Assembly (NCBI GenBank): GCA_951799425.1
Contig: OX637394.1
Coordinates: 8,815,501-8,879,500 of the forward strand
Source: Ilex aquifolium
Taxonomy: Eukaryota > Streptophyta > Magnoliopsida > Aquifoliales > Aquifoliaceae
DNA: 64,000 nucleotides
Direction: 5' to 3'
Position numbers and translations under genes: made by a program. Positions 1 through 11,358 of this stretch are shown here, one piece after another. Below the pieces are notes generated by a model. That model ran no database searches, was not told the origin of the DNA, and saw nothing but the letters and a program-made list of their open reading frames with translations. Position 1 is the stretch's first letter. Each line of letters begins with the position of its first letter.

Positions 1-2296
1 ATGCAAGAAAATTAGGCTGTCCTCATTAAATATTGGATGTAACACTATACCATGTCATTAATGTCACGTGGTGTTATTAACAAATTATAAAATAATAAAT
101 ATAATTAGTGAACCCCATTGTTTTAACATGATAGATAAGGTGGTTCTTAGTAGTTATTAAAACAACATAGTTTATTAAGTACACTTGGTAATCTATCACT
201 AGTTGGTATGACACCATGCGATATTAATGATGTGATGTCATCGTTACATTCAATATTTTCTTTCAGACTTGGGTGGATTATTCACTAGACGAAGTGCTTA
301 GATTTGGTAAATTGTAACTTAATCTCCTATCTAGTTCGACACTGAATTGAATGAGAGATTCAATTTATCCAAGCAATTACTTATGAGTTTATGGTTTTTC
401 TATTTGTGGAGCTGGACTAAATTACCTCAGAATATTTGTTTAATTTTTGAAATTAATTGCTGTAAGATCACAGATCCTATGTAAATCTCATGTTAGTTTA
501 TCTTTAGAGTTTGTTGGACTGGAACAAACAGACCCATATATCATGTATGTCTCCAATTTTCCCCAACTCAATTGGATAAACTTATCCCACCTATATGGCA
601 TTAATGCTATCGTTCATCTGTGACATGAATAATCGTTTTGAATTTATTATGGGCCAAAGTTTAAATGCGGATAATGTGGATCATATGCAAATTCATATTC
701 AAATTAACCTAGTGAATTAGTAACACCAAATTGTAAGTTGAATTACAAAAATAAAACCATCGGAAATTTTTTCACCACAGAAACAACGAAATATTTTTCC
801 CAGTAACATCACAAATTTGTTGGAGACAGATTTCATGTTGCTCTTTTAAAAAAGAATCTATACCTGATTTTAAATTTTGATGCCGAAAATTTGCAAGATG
901 CGGAACGAAGCCCTAGAATGCACAATAATTTCTTCAATGGCTTCAGTTTAACGTCCATCTCAAGTGGAGAAGGAAGTCGAATATGGAAGTTCTTCAATGG
1001 ATTCAGTTTAAATTTCGAATGTGGAATTTTTTTGGTAAGTTTCTGTTTCATGAAAGTCGGAGAAGGAAATTTCTTGCCTTGCTGATTTTTTAGGTGCCTG
1101 TTGCTGAAGGGTTTTTTTTTTTAAACGTAGTTTAATGGAATTCCAAAAGAAAAGGATATTTTGGCTAATTTGACAAAAAACAGACTTCAGAACAAATAAG
1201 TTTTCTTGATAGACTTATCACCAAATAAGTTCATATATAGGGATCGGCCCCCAAATTTCCCATTAATCTAATAACACTCACTTATCTCACTATTGAGTCT
1301 TGACGTGCGGAACCAAACACACTCATAGGATCAAAAAAATCTAATGTTCTTTTGGCTACCTTAGTTGTTAAAGTTTTGAATGATTTTCCATTAATTAATT
1401 TATTTCTCACCAGAATTCGTTGGTATAACTTTTACCATAATTCACTGGTTCAGCAGGTCAATTTTTCCATTGCAAGATTAGAATTGCTGTAACCCTCAAC
1501 CACACAGTAGTAAATGATCTAACAAGTAAAAGGTATTTACTTACTTTAGATGAGTTTTAAAAAACTCATGGGGGTGTGTTTGATAGTGAAGTTTTTTTTT
1601 TTTATATATTTTTTGCTTCAAATCTGATATACGAGTACTTTTCCTCTTGGTGTGTCGTAGCATTTGAATTTGTTTTTTCGTGTGTTCAAATGTATTTTAT
1701 TCTGAGATTCCTCCGGATATACCTAAACGTGTTATTGGGTTTACTGTTAAAGTAATTATTTGCTCCATTTACAATCTTTCTATTGCCTATTGGTTTGGTA
1801 TTTTTTGGAGTTGGGTTTTTCTTTCATACAATTTGTAAATTATTTGTCCGTTAGGATGTTGGTTTTTGGAATTAAATAGAATTGGTTTAGAGATTGCGTT
1901 ACAATGAAATCTACGATTTTGAAAAGTAGGTCTTATTATTAAGATTAGTTAAGAAGTTTTTAAAACATTTATTTTTAATTTATTCTAACATAGGTTCGTG
2001 TACTATGCTTCTCCCATGTTCCACGTTGCGTATGTTCTCTGCCTTCCTCAGTTTACACCAATGCTCATTTATAATGACTAGCAATGTATCACGTGCGTTG
2101 AAAGTGAATAGTTTTCGTATACAAAATATTAATAAAAAATATTAGATATACATTAAATATCATCTCAATTTATCAAAATTATATTTTTATTGCTCGTATT
2201 ATATTATAAAATTCGTAAAATATTATTTTTTCCCAGTGCGTTGTTAATGCTTACTATAATTAGAAATTAGTTGGGTCAATAGGAATAAAATATAGA
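1..2296. other. AT-rich intergenic DNA without a gene
   Basis: No open reading frame here resembles a known protein. At about 908-1020 a short direct repeat is visible (TTCTTCAATGG-TTCAGTTTAA, twice, about 60 bp apart). The part at 1310-1556 resembles 31975-32215 and is listed separately. The rest holds nothing I can name. Confidence 0.6.
1310..1556. repeat. Diverged copy of the segment at 31975-32215
   Basis: The two stretches share ordered blocks: the TTTTGGCTACC block, a GTTGTTAA-GTTTTGAAT block, an AATTTATTTC block, the AACCCTCAAC block and an ACAAGTAAAAG block near the end. Identity is about 80% by eye, in the same orientation. It is either an old dispersed repeat or a remnant of the segmental duplication that also made the two P450 genes. 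Confidence 0.5.
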
Positions 2297-2603
2297 GTTA
2301 ATAAAACTTTTGGTTTCTAAAATATACAATTTTTATCAGTTTAGTCCTCAATATATAAATTTTATTAATTTGGTCCCTAAAATATTCAATTCTTGTTTAA
2401 ATGGTCCCTAATCAGACGGTTCATTAAGTTTTTTTGACGGAAGCGTGCCATTTTGTTAGATAGTTCACGTGACCTGCACGTGATCACTTCTCTTCAAAAC
2501 TTAACAGACTGTTTGTATATAGATCATTTAAACATTAACTAAATAATTTAGGGATCAAACTGACAAAATATGCATATTTCAGTGTCTAAAAGTGCTATTA
2601 ACC
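2297..2603. mobile_element. MITE-like element with ~60-bp terminal inverted repeats
   Basis: The left end (GAGTTAATAAAACTTTTGG, then a TTTAGTCC block) pairs with the reverse complement of the right end (GGTTAATAGCACTTTTAG, then a TTTGATCC block). The middle has the paired words ATTTGGTCCC/GGTCCCTAATC and a G-rich turn. It has no coding capacity. I did not find a clean target duplication, so the superfamily is open; the GTTAATA-CACTTTTRG type of end is common in plant Mutator-like MITEs. Confidence 0.55.
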
Positions 2604-2819
2604 ATAGAATATAACATATTACTTATAATATATATTTTAAAAGAATATTAAAATTCTAAAATTCAAGTTTTACTTAAAAATATATTGTAATTTTTTTTTA
2701 TATAAACTCTTAATAATAAATGAAAAACTTACTGTGATTGAAAAATTATGTTGATTTAACATAAATTATTTTAAAAAAACTACATAAAAGATTATTTTTT
2801 ATCTTAAAAATGAAATGGT

Positions 2820-3880
2820 TGAAATTTTGGATGAAAAAAAATACACATATGTGAGCATAATGTTATCTTTATATTTGAAATGAGTAATATTAAATTGATA
2901 AATTTTTTGAACATTTTATTGAAAAGCATAGTGATGCATATTTTTTTAGGGTAATGTAGTCAATTAAAAAGTTTCATAAATGTTGATATTTATACGTAGT
3001 AAATAGAGAATTAAAAGAAGTGTTAGAAGTAATTTGCAGATTTAAATACATAAGTATTTAATAGTAATTTAGATATTCAACTACGGAAAGATAGTATGGT
3101 ATTTAAAATTCTTTATAATAATAAAATACTGAATAAAAAGTTTTATATTCTAAGGTAAAAGTTTCATTCTTTATTAGTTAGCATAGATGGAAAAAAATAC
3201 ATATATATAGACATAATATTGTTTTTATATTTGAAAAGATTAATGATCTATTGATAGAGTTTTTGAACAATTTATTGAAAACTATAATGATTCATATATT
3301 TTTTAAGAGTAACATAGTCAATTAAAAAATTTCATAGATATTGATATTTATATAAAGATAATTGAGAATTAAAAGAGATGTTAGAGGGTAATTTGAAGAT
3401 TTAAATACATAAATATATGATTGTAATTTAGATATTTAACTATGGAAAGATAGTGTGGTATTTAAATTTCTTTATAAGGATAAAATAGTGAATCAAAAGT
3501 TTTTTATTTAAGATACTTTTATTAGATATATATACATATATATATAGACATAATATTATCTTTATATTTGAAAAGATTAATGATCTACTGATAGAGTTTT
3601 TGAACACTTTATTGAAAACTATAATGATTCATATATTTTTTTAAGGGTAACGTAGTCAATTAAAAATTTTCATAGATATTGATATTTATACAAAGATAAT
3701 TGAGAATTAAAAGAGATGTTAGAGGATAATTTGGAGATTTAAATACATAAGTATATGATTGTAATTTAGATATTTAACTATGGAAAGATAGTGTGGTATT
3801 TAAATTTCTTTATAAGGGTAAAATAGTAAATCAAAAGTTTTTCACTTAAGGTACTTTTATTAGTAGTATAAATGTAGATT
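2820..3880. repeat. Three tandem units of an AT-rich ~350-bp repeat
   Basis: Successive units begin near 2830, 3190 and 3520. Each carries the same ordered words: ATAATRTTRTCTTTATATTTG, TTTTTGAACA-TTTATTGAAAA, AGTCAATTAAAAA-TTTCATA, GAGAATTAAAAGA, TAATTTAGATATT and GGAAAGATAGT-TGGTATTTAAA. Units two and three are closer to each other than to unit one. It is non-coding, and an LTR element sits directly after the third unit. Confidence 0.8.
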
Positions 3881-3888
3881 TGATTTTA

Positions 3889-5416
3889 TGTTATGTAAAT
3901 ATTTTGAATGTATTTTTATCTAATATGAGAGATAGTTATTAAGTAGATATTTTAGTAAGTGGGTTAGTGATATAGTATTTTGTGGGTAGTTTCCTAGGTG
4001 GTTACTAAGATAATAGAATCATGGGTAAAGTTAGTTATTAAAGTAGTTTTATTATCTTGTATTTAAATGTCTTCCTATCAAAGAAATGGACAAGTTGAAT
4101 ATTCTATTGAACTTTATTGTGGAAGTTTTGGAAATTCTGTTCTTCTCGAATTGAGCCATTGGAGGTTTTCACCCCCTCGAAGCGGGTTTTCTTCCTCGAT
4201 TTTATTTTTTCTTTGTTTTACAAATCACCCAAAATCGTGCACGTAACAATTGGTATCAGAGTCAGGCATGGAGGATCTAGTTGATCGACTTGAAGCGAAA
4301 GTTCAGTCATTAATTATCGGGCAAGAGAGAATAATGAAAAAGATGCACGAATTGTTTCTTGCTATGAATTCTCGTTTTAATCAGTTAATGGCCGAACGAG
4401 GTCATTATTAAGAGGAAGATGAAGGGTCGACCCATCACAATGAAGGAGGTGAAATAATAGCCACCCATCTTATATTTTTGTGGGATCAACTAACCCTCTA
4501 ACCAGCACAATTTCAAATCTGGATTTCTCACTATGTAATGGCAAGGAAGATCCCACCATGGTGGTTTCTCATACTGAACAATTCTTACTCCAACAACCCA
4601 CTGTTCATTATAAGGCCAAGTGTCTACTGGAAGGTGTGCATGCATATTATCCACTACTCAAGAATTACAATGAGGTGATTACATTATTAAAGGAAGTGCT
4701 GCCAACACAATTTGGCCAAATCCAATTTGAAGATATCCATGAGAACTTTACCTTATTGAAGCCGATCAAGAGCTCATTTCAATATTATAGTTCACTTTTG
4801 TCAAGACTACTTGCACAAGACAGCACGGTGTCTAGACAACAATTAATGGGACGTGGACTCAACAATAGCATTAGACTTGATCTTCAAGGAGCACGTCCAG
4901 CCACATTGAAATTGATGCAAGATTATTATATACTTATTGGTGGTGAAAAAAATGATCGAGTTGATTGTTAAGAAGATGCCAAAGTGGGCGGCCGCCTCCT
5001 TTTATACAAAATAAATCAAACTTTGAGGACAAAGTTTATTTTAAAGGGGGATGAAATATTATGTACATATTTTTAATATATTTTTATCTAATATGAGAGG
5101 TAGTTACTAAGTAGATATTTTAGTAAGTGAGTTAGTGATATAGTATTTTGTGAGTAGTTTCCTAGGTGGTTACTAAGATAATGAAATCATGGGTCAAGTT
5201 AGTTATTAAAGTAGTTTTATTATCTTGTATTTAAACGTCTTCCTATCAATGAAATAAATATGTTGAATATTGTATTGAACTTTCTTACGGAAGTTTTGAA
5301 GATTCAGTTTTTCTCAAATTGCGCAATTGGAGGTTTTCACCCCCTCGAAGCGGGTTTTCTTCCTCGATTATATTTTTTCTTTGTTTTACAAATCACCCAA
5401 AATCGTGCGTGTAACA
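3889..5416 (+). mobile_element. Small non-autonomous LTR retrotransposon fossil with target duplication
   Basis: Two direct LTRs lie at 3889-4248 and 5052-5416, each starting TG and ending AACA. They are flanked by the 5-bp target duplication TTTTA (3884-3888 and 5417-5421). A methionine-tRNA type primer site (TGGTATCAGAG) starts at 4251, and a purine tract (TTAAAGGGGGA) precedes the right LTR. The ~800-bp interior shows only gag-like remnants (about 4268-4410 and 4480-4971) and no polymerase. The element is broken. The LTRs are about 94% alike by eye, which suggests an insertion several million years old. Confidence 0.85.
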
Positions 5417-5421
5417 TTTTA

Positions 5422-5877
5422 TTATTGAGATTGTTATTATTCTCGCTTCTGTAAAGTCGTCTGACTTGAATTGTTTGGTTGGAATGATTTTTTTATATAA
5501 TTTTCACTTCCCTGTAGATAACAAAGATTATTTTTTCAGTGCATTTTTACTTCATTGTACTGGGCATTTCAATGTAGTTTGTTTCAATGTGATCGAAAAT
5601 ATTCTTTTTTTTTTTTAATTTGTAAATTCTTTTTCTGTTATATAATGACTTTAAGCATGAATAATTCTACTATAAGAATCAAATCCGAAGAATAAACACT
5701 CTTAATTGAAAAATTCAATTGCTTACCCACATCCAAAATTGACTAAATTACCTGATCCCCTTGGCACAGAACAGTCAATGGAGTTCAAGGGGTGGGCTAC
5801 GAAACTAGGCCACTATGACGGGAAAGGATAAGTCCCTTCTTATTTATTTTTTGGTCTAAAGAAATAAAAAAATTCCT
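5422..5877. other. Intergenic DNA, nothing recognised
   Basis: This is AT-rich sequence between the small LTR element and a SINE. I see no coding signal or clear repeat boundary. Confidence 0.5.
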
Positions 5878-6095
5878 TTTTTTTTTTTTTTTAACAGTCA
5901 AAAATATCTGAACCAGCTTACACGCACTTCGACTAATCCCCTCTTCGATCTAGTCAAAGGTAGACTATCCATACCAGAATTAGGGTATTTATGAGAGATA
6001 TCCATCATAGTCTGGTTCAAAGAAATTATCAAGATTTGAACTCAAACATCTGAATTTACAATTCGTCCATATTATCATTTGAACTAACTCTCCAA
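5878..6095 (-). mobile_element. tRNA-derived SINE-like element (minus strand)
   Basis: On the plus strand this starts with a 15-20 base T-run (about 5875-5893), the poly-A tail of a minus-strand element. The other end holds pol III box-like words on the minus strand: an A-box like TTAGTTCAAATGATAAT and a B-box like GAGTTCAAATC. About 220 bp is the normal plant SINE size. The target duplication is not clear, so the outer limits are approximate. Confidence 0.5.
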
Positions 6096-6405
6096 CATCT
6101 AAACTTCTCGGTATGCTCACTATTGAGTGGTCTGGCCAAAAAAAAAAGGAGAAATCTCAAAGATTTAAAGAAATGATATGCAGTGTTGGATTACAGATCA
6201 CATGGCACATATTCCATAACATATTCCATTTTTATAAACAAACATATCGAACAAAGTTTAGAACGATAAAAAATACAGTAATGAGCTTAAAATTAAAAAA
6301 AAGAAGAAGAAGAGAAGCTTCTCCCCCTTACACCAACATCAAGTTTTGCTGCCCTGATTACAACTAGTTATTTATTTTCGGAGCAAACGTATATAAATAT
6401 GCAAC

Positions 6406-8607
6406 TTAGAGCTTCTTTATCAGAAGATCAACTCCAAGTTCAGGCTTTATAACAATTTTCAGAGCCGGAGAGTGGACATATTTGGGAGAGAGTGTGAAAG
6501 AGAAGTTGGAGACGAGGGAAGCGATAAGCATCTTCAGTTCAACCATAGCCATGTGTTGCCCAACACAAATCCTTGGCCCGAATCCGAAAGGCAAGAATCC
6601 GTGTGGAAGCTTGCACGCAGCATTGACCCCATTTGCGAACCTCTCAGGGTTAAAGCTCAAGACATCGGGTCCCCAGAATTCGGGTTCGGTATGCATTGTC
6701 CCAGCCATAGTCCAAAGGATAACACCCTTCGGTATTTGATAACCCCCAATGGTCAGATCGTTCAAAACTTCCCTTGCCAGTGCAGGCCCAGTTGGGTAAA
6801 GACGCAACGTTTCCTGAAGGACCATAGTTACCTGCAAAACAGATTGATTTTTGCAGTCAGTCGTGTTATGTCAAGCATTCTTGAAACATGGGCTATTGCC
6901 AAAACAATGCATGTGAACATGGCCTCGTGCTGTGTTTCTATAACTATGTGAAGTATGTTGTGTCGAAATTTTACTAAACCCATAACTCGACAGTTTTTAC
7001 TCATGTCTCGTTGGATTTTAGCCGTGTAGTGTTCAGATCATGTAGAAGTTGAATTTAGTTAGACTCATGTCGATCAATTTACTTGATTAATATAGTGGTA
7101 ACCTGGTTTCATATCGAGTTTGTGGATCACCTTGCTAATTTAAAATATGTTAAAAATGTTATACCTCTTTCATTTTACCGAGCATATCAGCATCTGGCAT
7201 TTTGCCACCAGTAATTCCAAGGACTTCTGCACGGACTCGATCTTGCCATTCTGGATTTGAAGCCAAAAGCATGAGGCACCATGATGCCCCAACTGCACTG
7301 GTCTCATGTGCTGCCAAGTATATATTCTTGCAATTAGCAACAATGAATTGGTCTATTTCTTTCTGGCTCATTTCTCCATTTTCAGCGCCTTCCATAACCA
7401 TCTGCAAAAGGTCCTTCTCAGCCCCAGTTTCCTTCCTCTCCTTCACTACCTCTAGGATCAAATTATGGATCTCCTTCTGTAATGCCCATGCTTCTCTGTT
7501 GGCCTTTGTGGGTAGATATCTGAAACATGTACAAACAATATAATTAGCTTCAACGTTGTACATAGGATTTGATAGTTGCTACAAGAAAGTAAACAAAAAA
7601 GAAAAGATTAGTGAATATATTTACGTTATTCCAGGAATTCCAATGGACAAAACTTTATTAGAAGTAGCCTCTTGGAGAACTTTAAGTATGTTGAAAATCT
7701 CTTTTCCTTTGACATAATTGCTACCAAAACAAGCTCTTGAAATCACGTCTGCGGAAAAGGTTCTCATGTACTCGTCAATGTTTATATCTGCAACTCCACC
7801 CTCGGAATCAATTTTGTTCTTCCATGCGTCAACCAAAATAACTGCAGACTCCGATATTTGGTTTGTCATTCCCTGCAAGAATTTGAGTTCGGACATATGG
7901 GACTTTTAGTCTCACCAAAGAAAACTACCTGAAAGCAAACAAAAAGGTTTGAAAACAGCATTATCATGTGTTCACACACCTTGATTTTCTCCATGTACAA
8001 TTCAGGAGCAAGGACTTTTCTGTGATATGCCCAGGTAGGTCCATTTGTGGTCAGAATGCCATCGCCAAGCAAAGGACCAAACTCTTTTCGGTGATATGAA
8101 GGTCTACCCAAGTCATAGGTTCTACGTGTGGTTATCTCTTTTATCAAATCAGGGTGATTCACATACATAATTTGTAAATTACCAAGACAAAACACATACA
8201 ATTCACCTATAAAACACATAAGAAAAAAAAGTTAACCAATGCTTATATCGTTTGCATCGTAGCAGTGATATGAAAAATGAGACGGTGATGATAATGATTT
8301 TGTTTTGTAATATACCGTATATTTGTCTCCACTTCTCGAAGCATGGAAAGAGAGTAGCCATCCAGTTGTGGTCGAGTTGGGTTCCGTTATTGGCGGCGGA
8401 TTTAGTAGCTTTGGCAGCGGCATCGATTGGCTTCTTGATCTCCATCAGATTACCAAGTAGAAAACTTGGTGGTGGTCCGCCTATTCCCTGCTTCTTTAGT
8501 ATCCTCCGAATGCTCGCCGGCTCTGTCACCAGAGCCTTGTACAGACGCAAAAACACTGCCACCACAGAAAGCAAAGCAAGGGACATGAACACCTTGAACA
8601 TCTCCAT
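6406..8607 (-). CDS. CYP714: Cytochrome P450, CYP714-type monooxygenase (copy A), five exons
   Basis: Five exons join in frame on the minus strand: 8316-8607, 7980-8206, 7625-7872, 7165-7519 and 6406-6831. All junctions are GT-AG, giving 1548 nt and a 515-residue protein, a normal P450 length. Visible parts are an N-terminal membrane helix (about residues 5-23), a GPPPS hinge (about 44-48), the I-helix motif AAHETS (325-330), the K-helix ETLR (381-384), PERF (436-439) and the haem loop FGFGPRICVG with its cysteine near residue 463. The C-terminal segment reads like clan 72, family CYP714. Known CYP714 members act on gibberellins or other terpenoids at the ER membrane; the substrate here is unknown. 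The usual clan motif is AGHETT, so the first glycine is already alanine. The start is the ATG at 8605-8607, about 66 bp below a TATA box. Copy B at 27630-29826 is its duplicate. Confidence 0.92.
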
Positions 8608-8672
8608 GTCTCTCTGTTATACTAGTATTGCTTTTACTTTCTTGGTGTGCTTTGGTTATGCTTCTTGAAGGC

Positions 8673-8682
8673 CTTTATATAG
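8673..8682 (-). promoter_or_regulatory. TATA box of P450 copy A
   Basis: CTATATAAAG on the minus strand lies about 66 bp upstream of the ATG. The same box at the same distance is kept in copy B. Confidence 0.7.
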
Positions 8683-8734
8683 TGTCTTAGTGGTTGGTGT
8701 ATGGGGACATTATCAGAATTTAATAGCACAGATA

Positions 8735-8935
8735 TACACTACACAAAAGGAAATTTTTGTTGGAGAAATATTATGAAATCCAATTTGTAACCCAAATTTG
8801 CATCTCAAATAAATGGTAATTATTGGATGAGTGAGTCCCATCAATTTTTTTAATTAGGACCCACTGATCCAACCATCCTTATTGATTTGGGATACACATT
8901 TGAGATATATAGCATTACCCTTTATATTGATATTG
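8735..8935. mobile_element. MITE-like insertion in the upstream flank of copy A, absent in copy B
   Basis: The duplicated flank of copy B reads straight from GCACAGATA to GATATTGCGAGAG (about 29965-29992). Copy A has about 200 extra bases here. Their two halves are imperfect inverted repeats: TTGGATGAGTGAGTCCC pairs with the reverse complement of GGACCCACTGATCCAA, and CATCTCAAAT pairs with ATTTGAGATA. Non-coding. The limits are approximate. Confidence 0.6.
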
Positions 8936-8993
8936 CGAGAGAAAAGTCTGCCATTATAGAATGACAAAAAATGACAGCTATTCTTTATGGAAA

Positions 8994-9176
8994 CAGTAAT
9001 TCTACACTGATTAAATTTTGGGACCAAATTAAGAACCCAAATGACATGACAACATATTATTTGAAGTCTTTATTGAGACCTAAATTACATGACACCAAAT
9101 AAAGAAACTCAAGTCAGCTGTCATGTCATTTGAACTCTTAATTTGGTCTCAAAATTTGGTCAGCGTAGAATTACTG
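8994..9176. mobile_element. 183-bp MITE with exact empty site in copy B
   Basis: The ends CAGTAATTCTAC and GTAGAATTACTG are inverted, and the inverted match continues for about 60 bp (AAATTTTGRGACCAAATTAA; AAATGACATGACA). The 5-bp word GGAAA flanks it (8989-8993 and 9177-9181). It occurs once at the matching place in copy B (30038-30042), which is the uninserted state. Non-coding. The superfamily is undecided, because a 5-bp duplication fits none of the common plant MITE types neatly. Confidence 0.8.
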
Positions 9177-9261
9177 GGAAATATAAGACAGCACCCCAAA
9201 GTTATGGAAATATAAGACAGCACCCCAAAGTAATGGAAATATAAGACAGCACCCCAAGGTT
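9177..9261. repeat. 29-bp unit repeated three times
   Basis: Units start at 9177, 9206 and 9235 with GGAAATATAAGACAGCACCC. Copy B has a single unit at 30038, so the expansion happened in copy A after the duplication. Confidence 0.85.
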
Positions 9262-9951
9262 GAATGTTAGTGTTTCTGATATCAGCAACGTTGAATGTAG
9301 TGTAGAATAAACCAAGGCACGACAAATGGGTAGGGCAAAGACAAGAATAGTTACTTGAACAGATTCAGTTATTCAAAAAAGCGGAACAATTTAGGTTCAC
9401 TTAGCTATCCATATTGTAGAATATGAGAACATTCAAACAAACAATATGAGAACATTCAAACGAACGATGCAAGAAAGTTAGGGTGTTTGGATTTGAATGA
9501 CAGGGTTCGATATACTTTAAAGGCCACGTTTTTTTTAGAACATTATATGATTTGTTTGAATGAAAGTAATTCTAATCAGAATGAATATCTCATTCTTAAT
9601 AAAGTGATACATGAGTTTCAAATGTTGTAGTAATATTTTATTTAGTGTATAGTATCGTTTGTAATTTAGTATAGAAATTTATATCTATTTCATTAATATT
9701 TTTAGTAATGAACTTTATTTTGGGAAAATAATTTGGCTTTATTTTGGGAAAGACTTTAAATTTGATTTTTTTTCCTTTGTAGAATACCCAATTAAGTTGG
9801 ACTATCACCTTTGATGATAGATTTAAGATTCCCACTAGAATTTGATTACAATAGTAATTTTATTTCCAATATAAATTATCAACTTGTATTAACTATCCAA
9901 ACATGGTAATTCATGGAATTAGAAATGAGATTACTATTCTCAATCAAGTTA

Positions 9952-10427
9952 TTTTTTTTTTTTAAATGAAATTTTATTTATTAACAAATCAGCTTTTACA
10001 AGAAGCAGATGGAAGGCACAAATGCCCTAACAAAACAAAATAAGGCACAAATGCCTAACAAGACAACCAAAAACTCCAAATATTAAAAGCTAACCAGTGT
10101 GTTTCCAGTCAGCATCTTCACAGCAGCCATAATCCTTACCTGCTCTTCCAAAAGTGAAGATTTTCGGCAAGATCAAAGCAGTCAGCCCTTATCATCAAAC
10201 AACATCTTTTTCTTCTTCCGTAAAAAATGCAGACCCAACTGGTCATTACGCGGAGCTAGTCCAACCTCACGACATTTTTAAATGAACTAAAAAATCAATC
10301 GATCTTCTCTCTATCACAGCTTGATTCGCTAGTCTATCAGCAACTGTATTGGCCTTACGAAAAACATGTTTCAGCCGATAATTCAATCCTCCTAGTGAAT
10401 CCTTAATCTGCCTTAAATAGTTCAGGC
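9952..10427 (-). mobile_element. LINE 3' end with RNase H remnant (first tandem copy)
   Basis: On the minus strand the stretch reads as the C-terminus of a plant LINE RNase H: VFRKANTVADRLANQAV at about 10390-10310, then a stop, a 3' tail with TAATAAATAAAATTTCATTT and a poly-A (the T-run at 9952-9963). It is truncated where an LTR-like sequence begins at 10428. No longer functional. Confidence 0.75.
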
Positions 10428-10882
10428 TGTTGGAAATTGGAAGCAAAATAGATCATCAAAGAACACAAAAACAGAGAATAAAATTCTGCTACACAATCAC
10501 ATAAATTTCACTCAATAAACACATCTATATTTCATCCAAAATGATCACAATATCAAGGAATACAAAGGGTAGAACAATCTGATTTTTCAGCAAGAAAAAA
10601 ACTCACAAAATAAGCTATCAACTAGAGCTTCTGCTCTTGAACAGGCTGCTGATTTTTCTGGCAGCAACACACTGTTTTTCTCTCTGTTTTCCCTCTGTTT
10701 TTTTCCTTTGTAGAATACCCAATTAAGTTGGACTATCACCTTTGATGATAGATTTAAGATTCCCACTAGAATTTGATTACAATAGTAATTTTATTTCCAA
10801 TATAAATTATCAACTTGTATTAACTATCCAAACATGGTAATTCATGGAATTAGAAATGAGATTACTATTCTCAATCAAGTTA

Positions 10883-11358
10883 TTTTTTTTTTTTAAATGA
10901 AATTTTATTTATTAACAAATCAGCTTTTACAAGAAGCAGATGGAAGGCACAAATGCCCTAACAAAACAAAATAAGGCACAAATGCCTAACAAGACAACCA
11001 AAAACTCCAAATATTAAAAGCTAACCAGTGTGTTTCCAGTCAGCATCTTCACAGCAGCCATAATCCTTACCTGCTCTTCCAAAAGTGAAGATTTTCGGCA
11101 AGATCAAAGCAGTCAGCCCTTATCATCAAACAACATCTTTTTCTTCTTCCATAAAAAATGCAAACCCAACTGGTCATTACGCGGAGCAAGTCCAACCTCA
11201 CGACATTTTTAAATGAACTAAAAAATCAATCGATCTTCTCTCTATCACAGCTTGATTCGCTAGTCTATCAGCAACTGTATTGGCCTTACGAAAAACATGT
11301 TTCAGCCGATAATTCAATCCTCCTAGTGAATCCTTAATCTGCCTTAAATAGTTCAGGC
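10883..11358 (-). mobile_element. LINE 3' end with RNase H remnant (second tandem copy)
   Basis: This is the 931-bp-offset copy of 9952-10427, with the same RNase H tail and poly-A. Only a handful of bases differ, so the duplication is recent compared with the LINE insertion. Confidence 0.75.

Larger units (their letters stand above)
6225..9840. repeat. Segmental duplication, copy A (partner 27440-30640)
   Basis: The P450 gene, its introns, about 180 bp of 3' flank and about 1 kb of upstream flank are repeated at 27440-30640 in the same orientation. Exon lengths are identical in the two copies (292, 227, 248, 355 and 426 nt). Copy A is longer because of two MITE-like insertions and a 29-bp triplication. 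Confidence 0.9.

Noticed and set aside
6472-6951. Plus-strand frames opposite the P450 exons (also 7202-7543, 8252-8668, 27696-28055, 28426-28767 and 29459-29905)
   Set aside because: They are antisense shadows of well-supported exons with P450 motifs on the minus strand.
7866-8219. Minus-strand frames starting MCFIGEL and MCFTGEL as separate small genes
   Set aside because: They are P450 exon 2 with a few intron codons in front; the splice junctions join them to exon 1 in frame.
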